A DNA stretch of 64,000 nt from Gossypium raimondii (GCF_025698545.1 NC_068577.1:930001-994000), one strand, 5' to 3'. Positions 1 through 13,228 are shown, counted from the stretch's first letter. Numbers and translations: made by a program. The notes: generated from the letters alone by a model not told the origin.

Positions 1-1365
1 CGTTATGTCAAGCAACCGAGGATCAAAGAAAGCATGCTTTGAATCTTGCCATTGCGACAGCTGCTGCAGCTGAAGTTGCGGTTGCTGCAGCACGAGCGGC
101 AGCCGAGGTCGTTCGTCTGGCTAATGCCTCTAACCATTTCAGTAATTTCACAACAAAGGATAGGAACCGAGCTGCTATTAAGATCCAAACCGCTTTCCGG
201 GCACATCTGGTGAGCTTACCTTTGAATATATAACTCGAGGATATCAAGCATCATTACTTTAGATGTTCTTCAATTTGGACTGGTATGGTACTCATGTTGC
301 TGTTGAACAGGCAAGGAAAGCCCTACGGGCACTAAAGGGACTGGTGTTACTCCAAGCTATTATCCGTGGCCAAGTCACGAGACGTCGAGCAATGAAAAAT
401 ATGAAATGCTTGCAATCTGGTACGGAGATGTACCCGGGGATCAAGGAGAAAGTAATTTGTCAAGACACCAGGAGAAATCAGAGCCTCGTACATAAAGATC
501 AGTTGCAAGTCAAGGACATTATTGAAGTATGTTTCGTAATTCAAGTCGAACTATTTTTTTAACTGTTCTTTTTACTCTTCATTACATAGACAATATGATC
601 TTTCAAATATATGCAAATAACTCGGAACCCGACACATAAATCGGGAATTTAGCTTTTACTATCCTCGTAACATTTTGTCATGGCCAGCACGAATACTATA
701 GCCGAAGGAACTGGAATGATAGTGTGTTCTCTAAAGAAGACGCTGAAGCCGTATGGTTAAGAAGGCAAGAGGCAATGGCCAAACGAGAGCGTATGAAGAA
801 ATACTCGTATTCTCATCGGGTAATTTTTCATATCATATCGATGTTTGCTACTTGATTTTATTCTGCTGTTGAGAAAATACCATATACTTTGCAGATCGTT
901 TATTTATCCTTTCATTTCCTATAGGAGAGAGTGAATTCGTATATGCTCGATGAATCCGTGCACGTCAAAGAAACCGGAAGGAACAGCTTCTTGGAAGCAG
1001 AAGCAAATAGTGAGGGAACTAGAAGGGAAAGAATGATGATTTTAAAACACAATGTAGCTTCGAATTCGAGCACATGGGAAGTACACGGTCTGCAGGGATT
1101 GAATTCGCCGTATTTGTTTCCAAGGAGATCGTTTTGTCGTGTGCAGAACCAGAATCCCGCTGGGAATGACAGTTCCGTCCCAAGCTCTACGGTTTTTCCT
1201 ACCTATATGGCTGCAACTGAATCAGCAAAAGCAAAGGTAAGGTCAATGAGCACACCGAGGCAACGGCTCGGATTATCCGATACATGCTTCGATCATAACA
1301 TGCCATACAAGGGTGGACTTTCTCTTTGGTCTACATATAATGGTGAAACATTCAAGTATCAATGA
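1..1365 (+). CDS. IQD family calmodulin-binding protein, 5'-partial
   Basis: C-terminal 331 residues of an IQ67-DOMAIN (IQD) protein; the 5' end lies outside the window. Visible exons are 1-209, 311-526, 688-819 and 925-1365, all joined in phase 0 with GT-AG borders. Exon 1 encodes the Ala-rich stretch typical of IQDs and an IQ motif start ([13 protein letters not shown]). Exon 2 continues it ([20 protein letters not shown]), so the conserved IQ67 intron falls inside the motif, as in the family. Exon 3 carries [26 protein letters not shown] sequence. The last exon holds the DUF4005 signature ([19 protein letters not shown], then PRQR). IQDs bind calmodulin and commonly act as scaffolds at microtubules, the plasma membrane or the nucleus. 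The family assignment is firm; the subfamily cannot be set without the N-terminus. Confidence 0.93.
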
Positions 1366-1439
1366 GAAGAAGAAGTCTCCCTATGAACAAACTTTCTTTT
1401 TGCCTGTATATGCAAGAAATAGAATATAGCTTCATATTA

Positions 1440-2509
1440 CAAGGAAGACCCTTTTGAGTGTTGTGTGTGATGAGTGATACATATTGTTTTTTTTTTTTTT
1501 GTGTGTGTGTCTGTAAAACAGAGTTTGGAAAGATTTTTGTGCCAATTTGACATTGTATTATTTGAAAGATAAATATTTTAAAATTAAAGTATAGGGACTA
1601 AATTTTAAATTTTAAAAGAGTTTAAGGACCTTGGTTATTAAATAAAAATAATACGACTTATTTTGTATAAAAACAAAAGTAGTTTTTATAATAAATTTTC
1701 AATTAAATTGGTATCCGATTAGTCTACTTATGAACTTTAATTCAATGTGTAATATTATATATGAATTTTAATTTTGTGTAGTTTTATACTTAAAATATTA
1801 ATCTAATTCAATTTTCACTAACTACTAACCTAATTATCGATATAACACCATCTTAAGTATACATATTGCAATACAAGTAAATATATATCTAATATAAAAT
1901 AAATTGATGTAATTATTCTTTTAAATGTGTAGAATTGAAACAAAATTAAATTTTATGTATACATTTAAATCGAATCAAAATTTCATATGTATACTACCTC
2001 AAATCAAAGTTTATGTATCAAATTACGCATCGAATCAAAGCTCATGTGTAGTTTTGAGATTTATCCCAAGTATTATTATAGATTTTAGGGTTAATATGCC
2101 ATTTGGTACTTGCATTTGACTTTAATGTTTAATTTGGTACTTGAATTTAACTTTAATGTTAAATTTAATACCCGATCAAATGACATCATGTGACACAAGA
2201 AATTTTTACAAAAGCCAAACTCAATTATGACACAAACAAAACTCAAGAACCGAATTGAATGTTAAAATTAAACTTAAATACTAAATTGAAAATTAAATAT
2301 AAAACCGAACTTGGGTATTAAATAATATATTTATCAGCTTAATTTCCTTTAGGTCAAATTTGGGTTGAAATTAAGGCCCAATAATTAGTCTCAGCCCATA
2401 TAAAGCTTAGCCCTCAGTTATATATTGACATATTTTTCTCTTGAAGGTTTAAGCAGCCACCGTTTCCGTCAAATACGGCCGCCGAAGAAAACACACACTC
2501 AAACAAACA
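1440..2509. other. Intergenic: AT-rich DNA with a foldback repeat
   Basis: Starts with a T run and a short GT run (about 1487-1510) just past the IQD gene. It is then AT-rich unique-looking DNA, followed by a foldback-type repeat at about 2088-2330. That repeat has the phrases 'atttggtacttg' and, inverted, 'gggtattaaat', which recur near 27.65 and 49.56 kb. The promoter and 5' UTR of the NIFK-like gene must lie at the right edge. No coding evidence. Confidence 0.6.
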
Positions 2510-5500
2510 ATGGGGGTGAAGGCGAGGAAAGCGTCGAAGAAAGCAATAAAGAAGGCTTCTTCTCAATTCCCTAACTCTGATTCCAAGACTGCTTCAGCCG
2601 ATTTCCTGGTATCTTCTTCTTTTTTTGTTTGAATTTAATTTTTTTTTCTGTTTTTGGTTTTTTTAACCCTAAATTGGTTTTGAATGCAATGAATATGAAG
2701 CCGTTGGAAGGTGGTCCGCGTGAAATTCCAGAAACCAAACCCCTTCAAAACAGTGCTACTGTCTTGTATGTTGGTCGAATCCCACATGGGTTTTATGAGA
2801 AAGAGATGGAAGGTAAAAAGAATTTTTGTATAAAAGGAGGTGATATTTGTTCTTTGAAATAGGGGTATAAATGAAATATTGATGCTCTTAAGCTATTCGT
2901 CCGACTCGATAAAAACTTAAACTTGATTTGGTAATTATCAAGCCCAGCTCGAGTAGCTCAAGCTATTGTCAAGCTGAATTTGAGCTTAGTAATACTTATC
3001 GAACGTCCACAGCCTTATTGAGTTTTCGTTTTTAATATATATTTTAAATATTTTTATATTATTAAAGCATGTTATTGCCCTTAATATATATTATTACCTG
3101 AAGTTTAATTATCGAGCTCGAGCTTGAATACTTACAATATTAATTAAGCTCGAGTATGAAAATTGATAATCGAACTCATGTAACTCAAGTATAACCCTAG
3201 CTTAAAAAATAGATGTGTTTGATCGAGCTCGAGCTTGCTAGTATTCAAGTTTGACTCGGTTGGATTACAACCATACTTTGAAGTTCTTCCTAACTGACGG
3301 TTTTTTTTCTTTTTCCTTTTGCAGCTTATTTTCAGCAGTTTGGTGCCATTAAGAGATTAAGGATTGCAAGAAATAAAAAGGTTTTAAGCAGTTGCATTAG
3401 TTTTGCTATTATGTGCATTTGTTTATATTTCTGTTTTTGCTAGCATATTTTATTTATGAACTATAGAGGATGGTTTCTTTTATTTGAATTTCTTTTTGAA
3501 AAAAGGTAGTAATATTGGTTTTGTTTTTGAAGAACTAGTATTCTAGTTTTATTTGGTTGAATGTTATATCTGCTGGTTATGGTGTTGCCATTTCATGCCT
3601 TTTTTGTTGTTGTTGTTCTCTTGCATTTTGACTAAAATAATTTCCGAGTATTCACTTTCTTCTGCAATTTTTATCATTGGTGCTTAACAGACAGGAAAAT
3701 CAAAGCACTTTGGCTTCATCGAATTTGAGAATCCACAGGTTGGAGACGGTTTTTGTTTTGTCTAATGAAATAGGGCTATCATGATTCTGGTTTTTCTGAT
3801 AACAATTCTTGTTGGTTGTAGGTGGCTGAAGTTGTAGCTGATTGTATGCATAATTATCTGTTGTTCGAGCATCTTTTGCAAGTCCATCTTATTCCTCCGG
3901 AGCATGTTCATCCAAAATTGTAAGCAATGATTTGTTTTTCATTAAGTTTCTAATTCATGCATGATTTTTCAGGAAATTTCTAGTGGTGTTTTAATGATGC
4001 ACTTGTTATGTTTTATTACTGTGCGATATACCCAAATTTATAACATGGGAAGACCTTGTGTGCCACTGTACTGACATGAATTTGGGGAAATGATGACCTT
4101 TAACCCTTGTTTGTCTTTGCTTGAAATTGGATTGATAGGAAAGATATTTTAAGTGGATAAGGAGTCAGAGTCGTGCATAATTAGCTAATATTTCTGTGAA
4201 GAAAAAATTGGGATAAAAGAATTTTTAAGAAAATTCTGAGCATAGATACCCTTGCGAATTTTGAGCATCCTCAAAGGATGATTCTGTGGATTCCTAATGT
4301 TATGCATGTATTAGCCGGGTGAACAGTTGCTAATGTCTATATGTTCTTTATTTATATATTTTATCCTAACAAACAAATTAGTGAATAGGAAGGCAACTTA
4401 TTTGTGAGGACGAGGTGATATGTGAAAGCAACGCAGTAGTTGATTAAAATACTAAGAGAAGATGTAGGCATTTTCCGCTCATTTCTCTGATTGATTACTT
4501 ATGCTCTTTGATATGTAGATGGAGAGGTTTCAATTATAAATTCAAGCCAGTGGACTATGTGCAAATTGAACGAAAGCGGCATAATAAGGTGCTCAATAGA
4601 CATAGAGAAGTTATCTGCCATATTTAAGCGTGAATGAGTTGATTCAGAATTTTATTTAATTTGTTCTATTTTTGTTATTCAGGTGAGAACATTAGAAGAG
4701 CATAAAAAGTTGGTGGAGAAGATCATAAAACGAGACACGAAGCGTAGAAAGAGGATAGAGGCTGCTGGCATTGATTATGAATGCCCAGAAATTGTAAGAA
4801 TTCAACCTTCTACTTGCTTTAATTTGTATCTCTGAAAATAGATAAATCATTAGGAGCACATTGGTTGAAGGTGAATGAACATTTAGTATTACAACACTTG
4901 TGCATGAAGAATGAACATCGGGGCTTTAATTTGTGCAATAAAAGTTCCATGGTGTCTGTTTAATTCTTAATATGGTGCACCACTTTCATTCTCACTTTAA
5001 CCATCTGGATTGTTGATCCTCCTTGGATTTGACATGGAAGATATTGATCCTTATAAATGATTTTAAGGATGATTTAGTTATGAACAGAAATTGTACTAGG
5101 AGTCGAATATTGATCCTTATTGATCCTTATATATTGATCCTTATAAATATTGAGGCCCTTGTACTAGGAGTCGAATTGTATTTTTCCCCCTCTACTTAGA
5201 AAAATAGCAAATTCGTCCCTGTACATTAGATCAAAAGTAAAGTAGTCCTGTTAAAACTTCCATCTAAACCGGTCCTTGTACCTCAGCATGAGGTACACGA
5301 GACTAGCCATGTGTAGTTGTTTGGTTACTCCATCAATCATGGATAAAATTTTTAACAAAAAGGATCAATTTACTTTTTGTTCTAATGTATAGGGAATAAT
5401 TTATCCATTTTTAGTAAAGGAGGGCATAATGCAAGGTCTTCCATAGTACTTTTACCAGAGGAATCCAATATGGAAAGCGATACTATTCATCAAAGATGTT

Positions 5501-5744
5501 TTTTAGCTGAAGGGGCTTTGTAACCTGGTCCTTCCTCTTTTTCACCTGTGACAACCATCAATATGGGTGTAATTCGACTGGAAATCGTGATACCGTGATA
5601 CGGTCTTTTTGTTTGTTAAGATATTGCATCTCTTGTCTCTAATTAACAAGATTTTCTGTATATAATCACTTGTGCTGACCAATATTTTTGCAGGTGGGTA
5701 GCGGTCAGTCTGCTCCAAAGAAGATAAAGTTCGACGAAGATTAG
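2510..5744 (+). CDS. Nucleolar RRM protein, NIFK/Nop15-like
   Basis: Complete eight-exon gene of 214 residues. Exons: 2510-2608, 2701-2812, 3325-3380, 3691-3738, 3822-3919, 4519-4588, 4683-4793, 5694-5744. All introns are GT-AG and the phases join cleanly. The N-terminus is Lys-rich (MGVKARKASKKAIKKAS). A single RRM follows at residues about 53-130, with RNP2 (VLYVGRIP) and RNP1 (KHFGFIEF). After it come WRGFNYKFKPVDYVQ and a basic helical tail (KRDTKRRKRIEAAGIDYECP). This layout matches the MKI67 FHA-domain-interacting nucleolar phosphoprotein family (yeast Nop15), whose members work in 60S ribosome assembly and pre-rRNA processing. The function is inferred from the family. Introns 2 and 7 carry repeats. 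The ATG is the first one in frame with the basic N-terminus. Confidence 0.93.
2861..3270. repeat. Repeat in intron 2 of the NIFK-like gene ('gctcgag' family)
   Basis: Begins 'taggggtataaatg' and is rich in 'agctcgagctt' and 'aattatcaagc' phrases in both orientations. The same phrases recur at 23.87-24.06, 24.57-24.78 and 33.48-33.79 kb. This is consistent with a hAT-type non-autonomous family, but no clean target duplication is visible here. Confidence 0.5.
5140..5465. repeat. Foldback/MITE copy (GGTAAAARTACCATGG family) in intron 7
   Basis: The arms are imperfect inverted repeats: 'cccttgtactaggagtcg' with 'cccctctactta', and at the far end 'tagtaaaggagggcataatg' with 'ccatagtacttttacc'. 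The same family occurs several times at 59.4-62.6 kb. Just left of it (5040-5150) the phrase 'attgatccttata' is locally reiterated. Confidence 0.65.
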
Positions 5745-7655
5745 GCACCATTAAGGTAGTTATGCTCTATCCCCTGCTGCATCCATGACATTGTTTTTAG
5801 TGATTTGTGACCATATGGGTTTCTAAATACTAAATTTCCTGCAAACAGATTTACTACCAAATGCTGACTATGAAGGTAATGGCTTCCACAATATAGTCCT
5901 CCTGAGATGCTAAAAAATTGCAAGTTTAATGTGTAGTTGAGCTGGTGACAAGCTATATTGCCTTTGGCTCTGCAACAAGTAGGAAGTTTTATATTTATAA
6001 TGTTGGATCCTGTTAGGACCAGACCCCCTATTGGAATCAAATTTTGTTATATGTAATTTCAATATATAATCAAAATATTCAATCAGTTTGCTACTTATTG
6101 CTGATTCAATCAGTTTTTGGTTAAAATGTGTCTTACTTCAATTTAATAAAATAATTTCGAGATTTAAAATTTAAAATTTAAGTAGAAGTCAAAATTGCAG
6201 AATAAATAAATATTTGAATTTTATAACTAAATTATCAGCTCATAAATATATATTTTTTTATTTGAAATATTCTTGTTATTATAATTTGAAAAATATTTTG
6301 ACAAGTACAAAAAATATTAAAGGAAGTGAATTTGTAAATACAAAATCTATAATAATGAAAACGTAGTAAAAACTGCTTTTAAGTAATTCTACATCTCGTT
6401 TACTAAAATTTATATTCCATAGTTTTATATAATTTAAGATTATGTAATAATTTATTAACTTAGGTAAATTATAAATAATTTGTAATAAGAAAGCCATGAA
6501 ACTAGTTTGAATCAAATACAATAATTCAAGTGATTGAACACAATGAAATGAAAAGAGAGGGGGGTCCCCAACTCATAGTTCTAATGTTTGGTCAAAAGAC
6601 AAATAGGAAGCACTGCAACAGAGTCGTTTCATCAGTTTTGGGGACTGTCTCCATATTTTTCAACATTTCATTGGCTCCCTCATTTCCACGAGAGAGAGAA
6701 AAGCTGAAGCGATGCAAGAGTGACGAAAGTTGCGGTAGACTCGGATCCTGTCTCCTCTGAATATGTAAAAGACAAAACTCTTTTCTAACCTACTCAAATA
6801 TAACTGGGTTATTTCACTCTTTGGGTCTCAACTAACTAATTTTTCTCGCATTGAGACTTGAGCTTGATTCGATCAGTTGGCTAGTTCAAACCCTAAATAA
6901 TGATTTAACCCAATATAATTTATAAACAACTCAGACACGAGTAAATAAATATACGAAGTGAGTTGTGGAGCAAATACTCCCTAAACATTGAGGTTCTAAA
7001 TTTAGTTTTTTTTTATCCATTTATTTATGCTATTATTAAGAATTTATTGAGATGATATATTTTATATTATGAAAATATAAAAAAATACATCTTAATTTTC
7101 TTTATCTCAACTTTATTATTTCAACTAAAGAGACATTCTATGTTTATATCAATTGTTCTAATAAGTTTGTTACACGTGTATCATAATCTAGTAATACTTG
7201 ATTTCGATATCTCTTCTATTATAAAGTCTTTAGTTGAGTTGGTAACACTCATAAATCGAATCTCAACTCAAACACGAAAACCAATAGAAAAACCATTTTT
7301 TACAAATGTAATTATATTATTACGGAGTATTTTTTCTTTTATATTTTTATAAACCAATAAAAAATTTTCCTATAATACCGCTTGAATAAAAACATCATGC
7401 ATATCGTTTTAACCAAAGTATTATTTAATATTTATATGTTAACTATGTCTTAACTTAATTAAAAAATATTTTCATCACTAAAATTATCTATAATAATATA
7501 CGAACTAAAAATACTAATATCAAACCTTTAATTTTATCACGATTTGTATAAATCTAGTTTTATTTACGTAACATCAAATTTCTTATCAATTTAAGACAAA
7601 TATTTTCACTCTCTCTTACTTCATTTTCTCTTTTCCTTCACTCTAAGGAAACCAA
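5745..7655. other. Intergenic, no gene seen
   Basis: AT-rich DNA between the NIFK-like and trihelix genes. Around 6540-6760 is a slightly more GC-balanced patch with an open frame of 76 codons, but it has no recognisable motif and I see no support for a gene. The 'ctctctcttacttcattttc' pyrimidine tract at about 7610-7640 lies just before the trihelix start codon and is probably its 5' UTR. Confidence 0.6.
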
Positions 7656-9210
7656 ATGGACATGGTTGATCAGAACGGCCTGCCTCATCTCCGGCGTTCT
7701 CTACCAATGAGAACCCATTTTCCGGTACCCCATCCTGAACCCACTGAACCATACTTTGCTCACATAAACATGGCTTCACCTTCACCAGTTCCATACCATG
7801 AACCCTTCATGGCACCATTGCCAAACCGTTTGGTTAGGTTTAGCCATAATCATTACCCAAGTGCTTCACCCACCACTGGTGTTGCTGCTTCAGCTTCTAT
7901 TCCTAGTGCAACGACACTGTTTGGAGGTCCCCGATGGGGAAACATCACGAATGGCGGAAACAGTCGATGGCCTAGACAAGAGACTCTCACTTTGCTTGAG
8001 ATCAGAATCAGACTTGATCCTAAGTTCAAAGAAGCCAATCAAAAAGGTCCATTGTGGGATGAACTCTCTAGGTAAACACATTTTCCTTTAAGAACCCTAT
8101 TTGTTTATCAAAATAGGGTTCGTTTTAGGGCTCCTAATTCGTTATTTCCCTAGTCATTTTCGAATTGGAATGCAAGTTATATTTCGTATTAATTTTTTAT
8201 ATTATTTAAAAAAATTCCATATTTTTTTTCATAAATATTTTTAAAAAACAATTTTCGATTTTTCAATTTTTCTTAATTAGCCTTAGAATGCATGTTCTAA
8301 ATAATATTGTTTTAGGGTTAAGATTTGAGTTCGTTTTTAAATTTTTTACACATTATTTATATCATTTAAAGGAAAATAACTATGTTTCAGTACATTCACG
8401 TTCTTCTAAATCAATAATAATGTCGATGCAAACTGAGTTAAGACTAAATAGAATTACTTTACTTTGTGTTTGATTTTTGGTTATATTAACTTGATTTATA
8501 GAATAATGGCTGAGGAATATGGGTACCAAAGAAGTGGGAAGAAATGTAGAGAAAAATTTGAGAATCTCCACAAATACTACAAGAAAACCAAACAACGTAA
8601 AGCTGGGAGACAAGATGGCAAAAACTACAGGTTTTTCCGACAACTTGAACTCCTTTACGGTGAAACAACGGATCAATGTCCGACTGTTCTTTATCAGACA
8701 TCAAACAACCCAATGAACCAAAGAAACCACCATGAAGAAGAAAAGAAACCAAGTGATCAAAGCCTTGGTGTTTCCAATTCATCTGAATTCGAGACTTCAT
8801 CGTCCGAAAACAATGCCGACAACGAAGTTTCGGCTTTTACGAAGGTGAAGGACTTTATGGAATCACAAATGAATAAACTGATTGATTCACAAGATGTTTG
8901 GATGGAAAGAATGTTGAAAGCCATTGAAGATAAAGACCAAGAGAGATTATCTAAAGAAGAAGAATGGAGGAGACAAGAGACAGCTTTGTTGGATAAAGAA
9001 CATGAAATTTGGGTTAAGGAAAGAGCTTGGGTTGAAGCTCGTGATTTTGCTTTAATGGAAGTTGTTAAGAATTTTACAAGGAAAAGAGTACTAGAAGTTT
9101 CATCATCATCATCTTCAGCTGAAAGGCCTGTGGGATACACTCAACAAGGAATCTCAAGCTTGATACACAGTTTAGGGCAAGCTTGGAACCAAGATTCCAG
9201 TAACATATGA
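7656..9210 (+). CDS. Trihelix transcription factor, PTL-like, single trihelix
   Basis: Two exons (7656-8071 and 8502-9210; donor AG|GTAAAC, acceptor ATAG|AATAATG) encode 374 residues. A Pro-rich N-terminus precedes one trihelix (Myb/SANT-like) DNA-binding domain at residues about 105-190. Its conserved words are RWPRQETLTLLEIR, FKEANQKGPLWDELSRI, GYQRSGKKCREKFENLHKYY and GRQDGKNYRFFRQLELLYG. The three tryptophan-type positions read W, W and F. The intron splits the domain after LWDELSR, as in PETAL LOSS-type genes as I recall them. A Glu/Lys/Arg-rich helical region follows (residues about 260-335: SQMNKLIDSQDVWMERMLK, then KEEEWRRQETALLDKEHEIW), then a Ser run and a stop. Classical GT-2/PTL proteins have a second trihelix after such a helix; this one ends before it. 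The likely role is nuclear transcriptional regulation. Confidence 0.9.
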
Positions 9211-11580
9211 AACAAGTTTAGCTCTTTTTCCTTTCTTTTGTCTCTCTAATCTATTGTAGTAATATTGTACCGAAAGAGCTTTAAACTATTGGTTATGGCC
9301 GATGGTAGGTTTTTATATCTTGATCTCTGCATGGAATTAGCATTGTGTATGGATGGTTGACTAATTTTTGTATGAAATTAACTGATTAGTAAAAGGATTT
9401 CTCTAGCTACTCTAAATTGTTGGTATAATAATGAAGTTAGTCTTAAAATTTTAGTTCTTAATTTAACAAATTTATCTCGTAAATGTGTAAATATTGAGGT
9501 TGAATTTGTTAAATTTTTAAAATTAAGTAAAAAAGACAAAATATGTAAATATCGAAGGCTATATTTATTACTATACCAATTCAAAATTATGTATAATTGA
9601 TGAAATACATTAACGCCTTTAACTGTTCTTAGTTGTTCATTTTTAAATTGACAATGATTAATTGCTCCAATTTTCTTTTAAAATGAGCTAATTTACTCAG
9701 TTTCAAATTGAGAATCATCTTTTATCAAAAAATTTTAATTTTATGGACCACTATCTTAAGATTTTTACCTGTGGGGTTTTTATTTTATTTTTTAAATCAG
9801 AATTCTACAGTTAGTTTTTCATGAATATAGACTCATTTGTAAATATAACAGTAGTGGCACTGGGAACTATTGTTTAGTCTCATTATACAGTTTTTCTTTC
9901 TGCTGATAATTCAAATTGTAGATTTAAATATTTATGTATATCTAATCTATTTTTTTGAATTCGGATAATATTTGAATTAATAGCACAGAATATAATTATC
10001 TTGTTTGATAATGGTAATTATTTCATAATTTTAATCTTATTAATATGATATTATTTATTTTATTTTCAATAATTTTGGATAAAATTTTAATAATTGAATT
10101 CAGAGTAAGAATAAAATTAATTAGCCACATATAATTCTACCTAATACATGAAAGACCCAATAAGTCCATTTGATGTAAGAGTGAATGACACATTGGGGTT
10201 TCTAATCTATGTGCCGCCCACCACATTGAGTCCAGAGAGATTTTGGGGTTTTATTAAAATATTATCTTCCCTCCTCCTGTTCAAGTAGAACTCTTATGAT
10301 TTTTCCCATATACAAGTGCTATGCAATTGATATATGGATACTATGCCGACATTTAGGAAAATTTACTTAGATACAAAATAAATTATATTTTTCACGAGTA
10401 CTCATGATAGTGAATTCCGATTTTGGTGCCTCATAGAGAAAGTGAACTTTCCAGTGCCATCCACTTAGCAACTGAAAATTCAAGGATAAAAGAAGATATC
10501 ATTTAGTAGAAAGCCATAATTTAGTAAGTCTCGTTGATCTAAAAACACAAATGTTGAATTTAATAAAATCTATTGTCATAAATAACATTTTTTTCAATAT
10601 ATCCTTAAGAATTGCATTCTAGTTGTAGTGGGGTATTTTGGTGTAGGATGCGATTTTGAAAATTATAAAATTGTAATTATTGATTTAATGGGGGACGACT
10701 TAAAAGAAAATGTGTGTTAGCCGTTGCCTAGATTGCGTACATTATGGGTGTGATGATGGGCTACATTGAACTTTGTGGTTGGCGGAGCTGCTGTGATTGG
10801 GGAAACGCGTCCGGGTCATGCGCTAAAGGTTGGTGGCGCAATGGAGATAGGGAATTTCTCCTTCATTTCTTCACTTTATTGTTACGTATTCATCATTTTT
10901 TATTTCCACCTCATGCAATCAAATGCAATCTTAATTAATTTTAAATTTCATCCTTACACTTAGCTCATCAATTTTAATTTAAACTTCAAATTTTGATTTA
11001 ATTACCTTCATTTCAATTAAATTTGGTTTTGTTATAAAAATTAATAATTTAAATTCATTTAACACGAATCTAAATTAGTTTTGAACTTAATATAAAATAA
11101 AGTATATTTTAATAAAATTAATAGAACTTAAATTATTAATTTATTCTGAATCATTATTATGTTTGACTTCTAAATCATTAAAATTTTGACATTTTATATT
11201 AATTTTCAATTAGGTGTGTTTTTTTCACATTTTCTTGTGTTTGTTTAATGAAAATGATTTAATTAACGGAAAATAATTTATTAGTTTTTTTAAAAAAGCA
11301 ATTTGTTTTTGAAAATCGTCTTTCCTTTTTGAAAAGAGTAAAACATCACTTGATTTTTAAATAAAAACTAACTTGAATTGAGTTAAATAATATTATATTA
11401 AGAGTAGTTTTAAATTTTAATTTTAATCTCAGATATTATAATTTACAATATTATTAAACATACATACTTATATTTGATAATATAATAAGTTATTAATATA
11501 ATTAAAATAATTAATTATTTTAATGAAATTATTGAATATTAAAATATTATTTTCTTAATAAAATTTAACATTAATAATTA
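9211..11580. other. Intergenic, no gene seen
   Basis: Long AT-rich stretch. A GC-richer island at about 10690-10860 holds short open frames (for example 64-65 codons at 10744-10963) without recognisable domains, so I do not call it. The remainder is simple AT-rich DNA. Confidence 0.6.
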
Positions 11581-12127
11581 TAAAATGGAAGAGGCATATG
11601 CCCTCCCGCTTTCGTTATCGTCTGAAGTTGGAGGAAATTCACGATGGGGCCAACACTTATGAAATCTTCAATCATAATGGTCATTTGGTTGTTCTTTAGG
11701 ACATCATTGTTCAAGAAGTATTTCATTATTGCCTCCATGTCAAAGGGGCAATGGGGTATGTACCCGCAGACCCATTAGATGACATGAGAAATGTTAAGTG
11801 CTGGAACAACATGAGCACTCATGGACCTTTGACTCTAGGGATGTTGTTGCCAAGTATCTTCGAGGACTACGGTTGGAGCCATGAAACTTTATTAACAAGT
11901 AGTATATGAGGCTTTCGAATCGTAGGTAGCAGATTCCTCTCAGGACGCCACACATGGTGCCCATGTTGAAAACCAGACCTAAAGGAACCAGTTTCTTCTC
12001 TTGGTGTCAGCATTTCTTCAGGCGGGTATGATGCAATTCCTGCTAGGTCCTTATCGAGTATGTAGTGCTCAACCACTTGTCTAGTAACTTATGTGATTGC
12101 ATGCTAATTTTTTCTTTCTTGACTTTA
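11581..12127. repeat. Unclassified old repeat, left part
   Basis: The sequence here is much more GC-balanced than its flanks, and every frame is broken by stops, as in a decayed transposable element. A similar texture resumes at 17169-18120 after the nested LTRs. No domain could be named. Confidence 0.35.
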
Positions 12128-12335
12128 CGTAACAACCCAAAAGTCAGTGGTATTAGAAAATATGATTCTGGGACTTCGTTTCCGTAAACCAAACCCATAG
12201 CGTCCGGCAAGGGAAAAATACGAAAAGTCCACCAAGAACTCAGATGAAGTATATAGGCTTATGCATCTGATCATGAAAGACCACGTAGTTGGAAGAAGAG
12301 TAAGAAAAGCATAGGTATGGGAAGCGGGTCTGGAG

Positions 12336-12810
12336 TAGAGGTGCTCATGGGCCGGGCCGGGTTCGGGCCGATCTCAGAAAAAATTTCGGCCCAGGTCATA
12401 GGCCCGGGCCCGGCCCAAAATATGGGCCTAGAATTTTGTCCAGGCCAGGCCCGAGAAAAAATTCATAAGCCCGGGCCCGACCCGGCCCGGCCCGTTTTTT
12501 AAATAAATACCAAAATTTATTTTAAAATTAAAACAAAAATTAAAAAAGTATTTTAAAAATATTTTAAAATTAAAAAATTAAAAAGTATTTTAAAAAATTT
12601 AAAATTTAAAAATTAAAAAAGGATTTTAAAAGTAAAATATTTATTATATTGGTAGGGGCCCGGCCAAAAAGTGGTGCCCGAGGTCTGCCCTTTTTAATCG
12701 GGCCTCATTTTTTGCCCAAGCCCATTTTTCGGGCTATATTTTTACCCAAACCCTCCTATATTTCGGGGACTGACCAAGCCAGGTAGGGCCGCCTACCATG
12801 AGTACCTCTA
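12336..12810. mobile_element. hAT-type MITE with perfect 8-bp target duplication
   Basis: Inverted ends are TAGAGGTGCTCATGG and, at the right, CCATGAGTACCTCTA. An exact 8-bp duplication GTCTGGAG lies on both sides (12328-12335 and 12811-12818). The element is strikingly bipartite: GC-rich arms full of 'gggcccgg' flank an AT-rich core of 'aaaatttaaaa'. It has no transposase. The open frame at 12317-12502 is a by-product of the GC-rich arm. Relatives are at 22492-23000 and 38506-38998. Confidence 0.85.
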
Positions 12811-13228
12811 GTCTGGAGGAATCTGCCAAAAGAATAAGTGGAAAGTTAATAAGACATGTACAAAGTCCCAACGATGTTTAGAAGAAAATAGGACAAGCGA
12901 GAGTTGACCTTTCCATGGAAATAGAGAAAGGAAATATCTGTGGATCTTAAGTAAGAATTTGAAATGAAGAGCCTCTATTATTCCTTATAATATAGGTACT
13001 TCTCAAGCATTTTAAAATTTTTGATAAATGTTCTTAAAAACCACAATCCAATATTTGCAAGTAAGGAAGTTAATAATGCTTTATTACGGGTACACCGCCA
13101 CAATGAAAACTGTAAGGAAGAAACAAGCAAGCAAAGCTAGTAGGCTCGTATAGCCCTAAGACGATAAGTTAGGTGATCCTCACATGGGACAAGTAAGGTC
13201 TTAGGTTAGCATTGTATATAAGGCGGAT

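Noticed and set aside
6530..6760. Open frame of 76 codons after the NIFK-like gene
   Set aside because: No similarity to any family I know and no splice or promoter evidence.
10744..10963. Two overlapping short open frames in a GC-richer island
   Set aside because: Neither has a domain or splice context; a decayed repeat fragment is as likely.
12317..12502. Open frame of 61 codons rich in Gly/Pro
   Set aside because: It lies in the GC-rich arm of a MITE with perfect 8-bp target duplication; it is not a gene.
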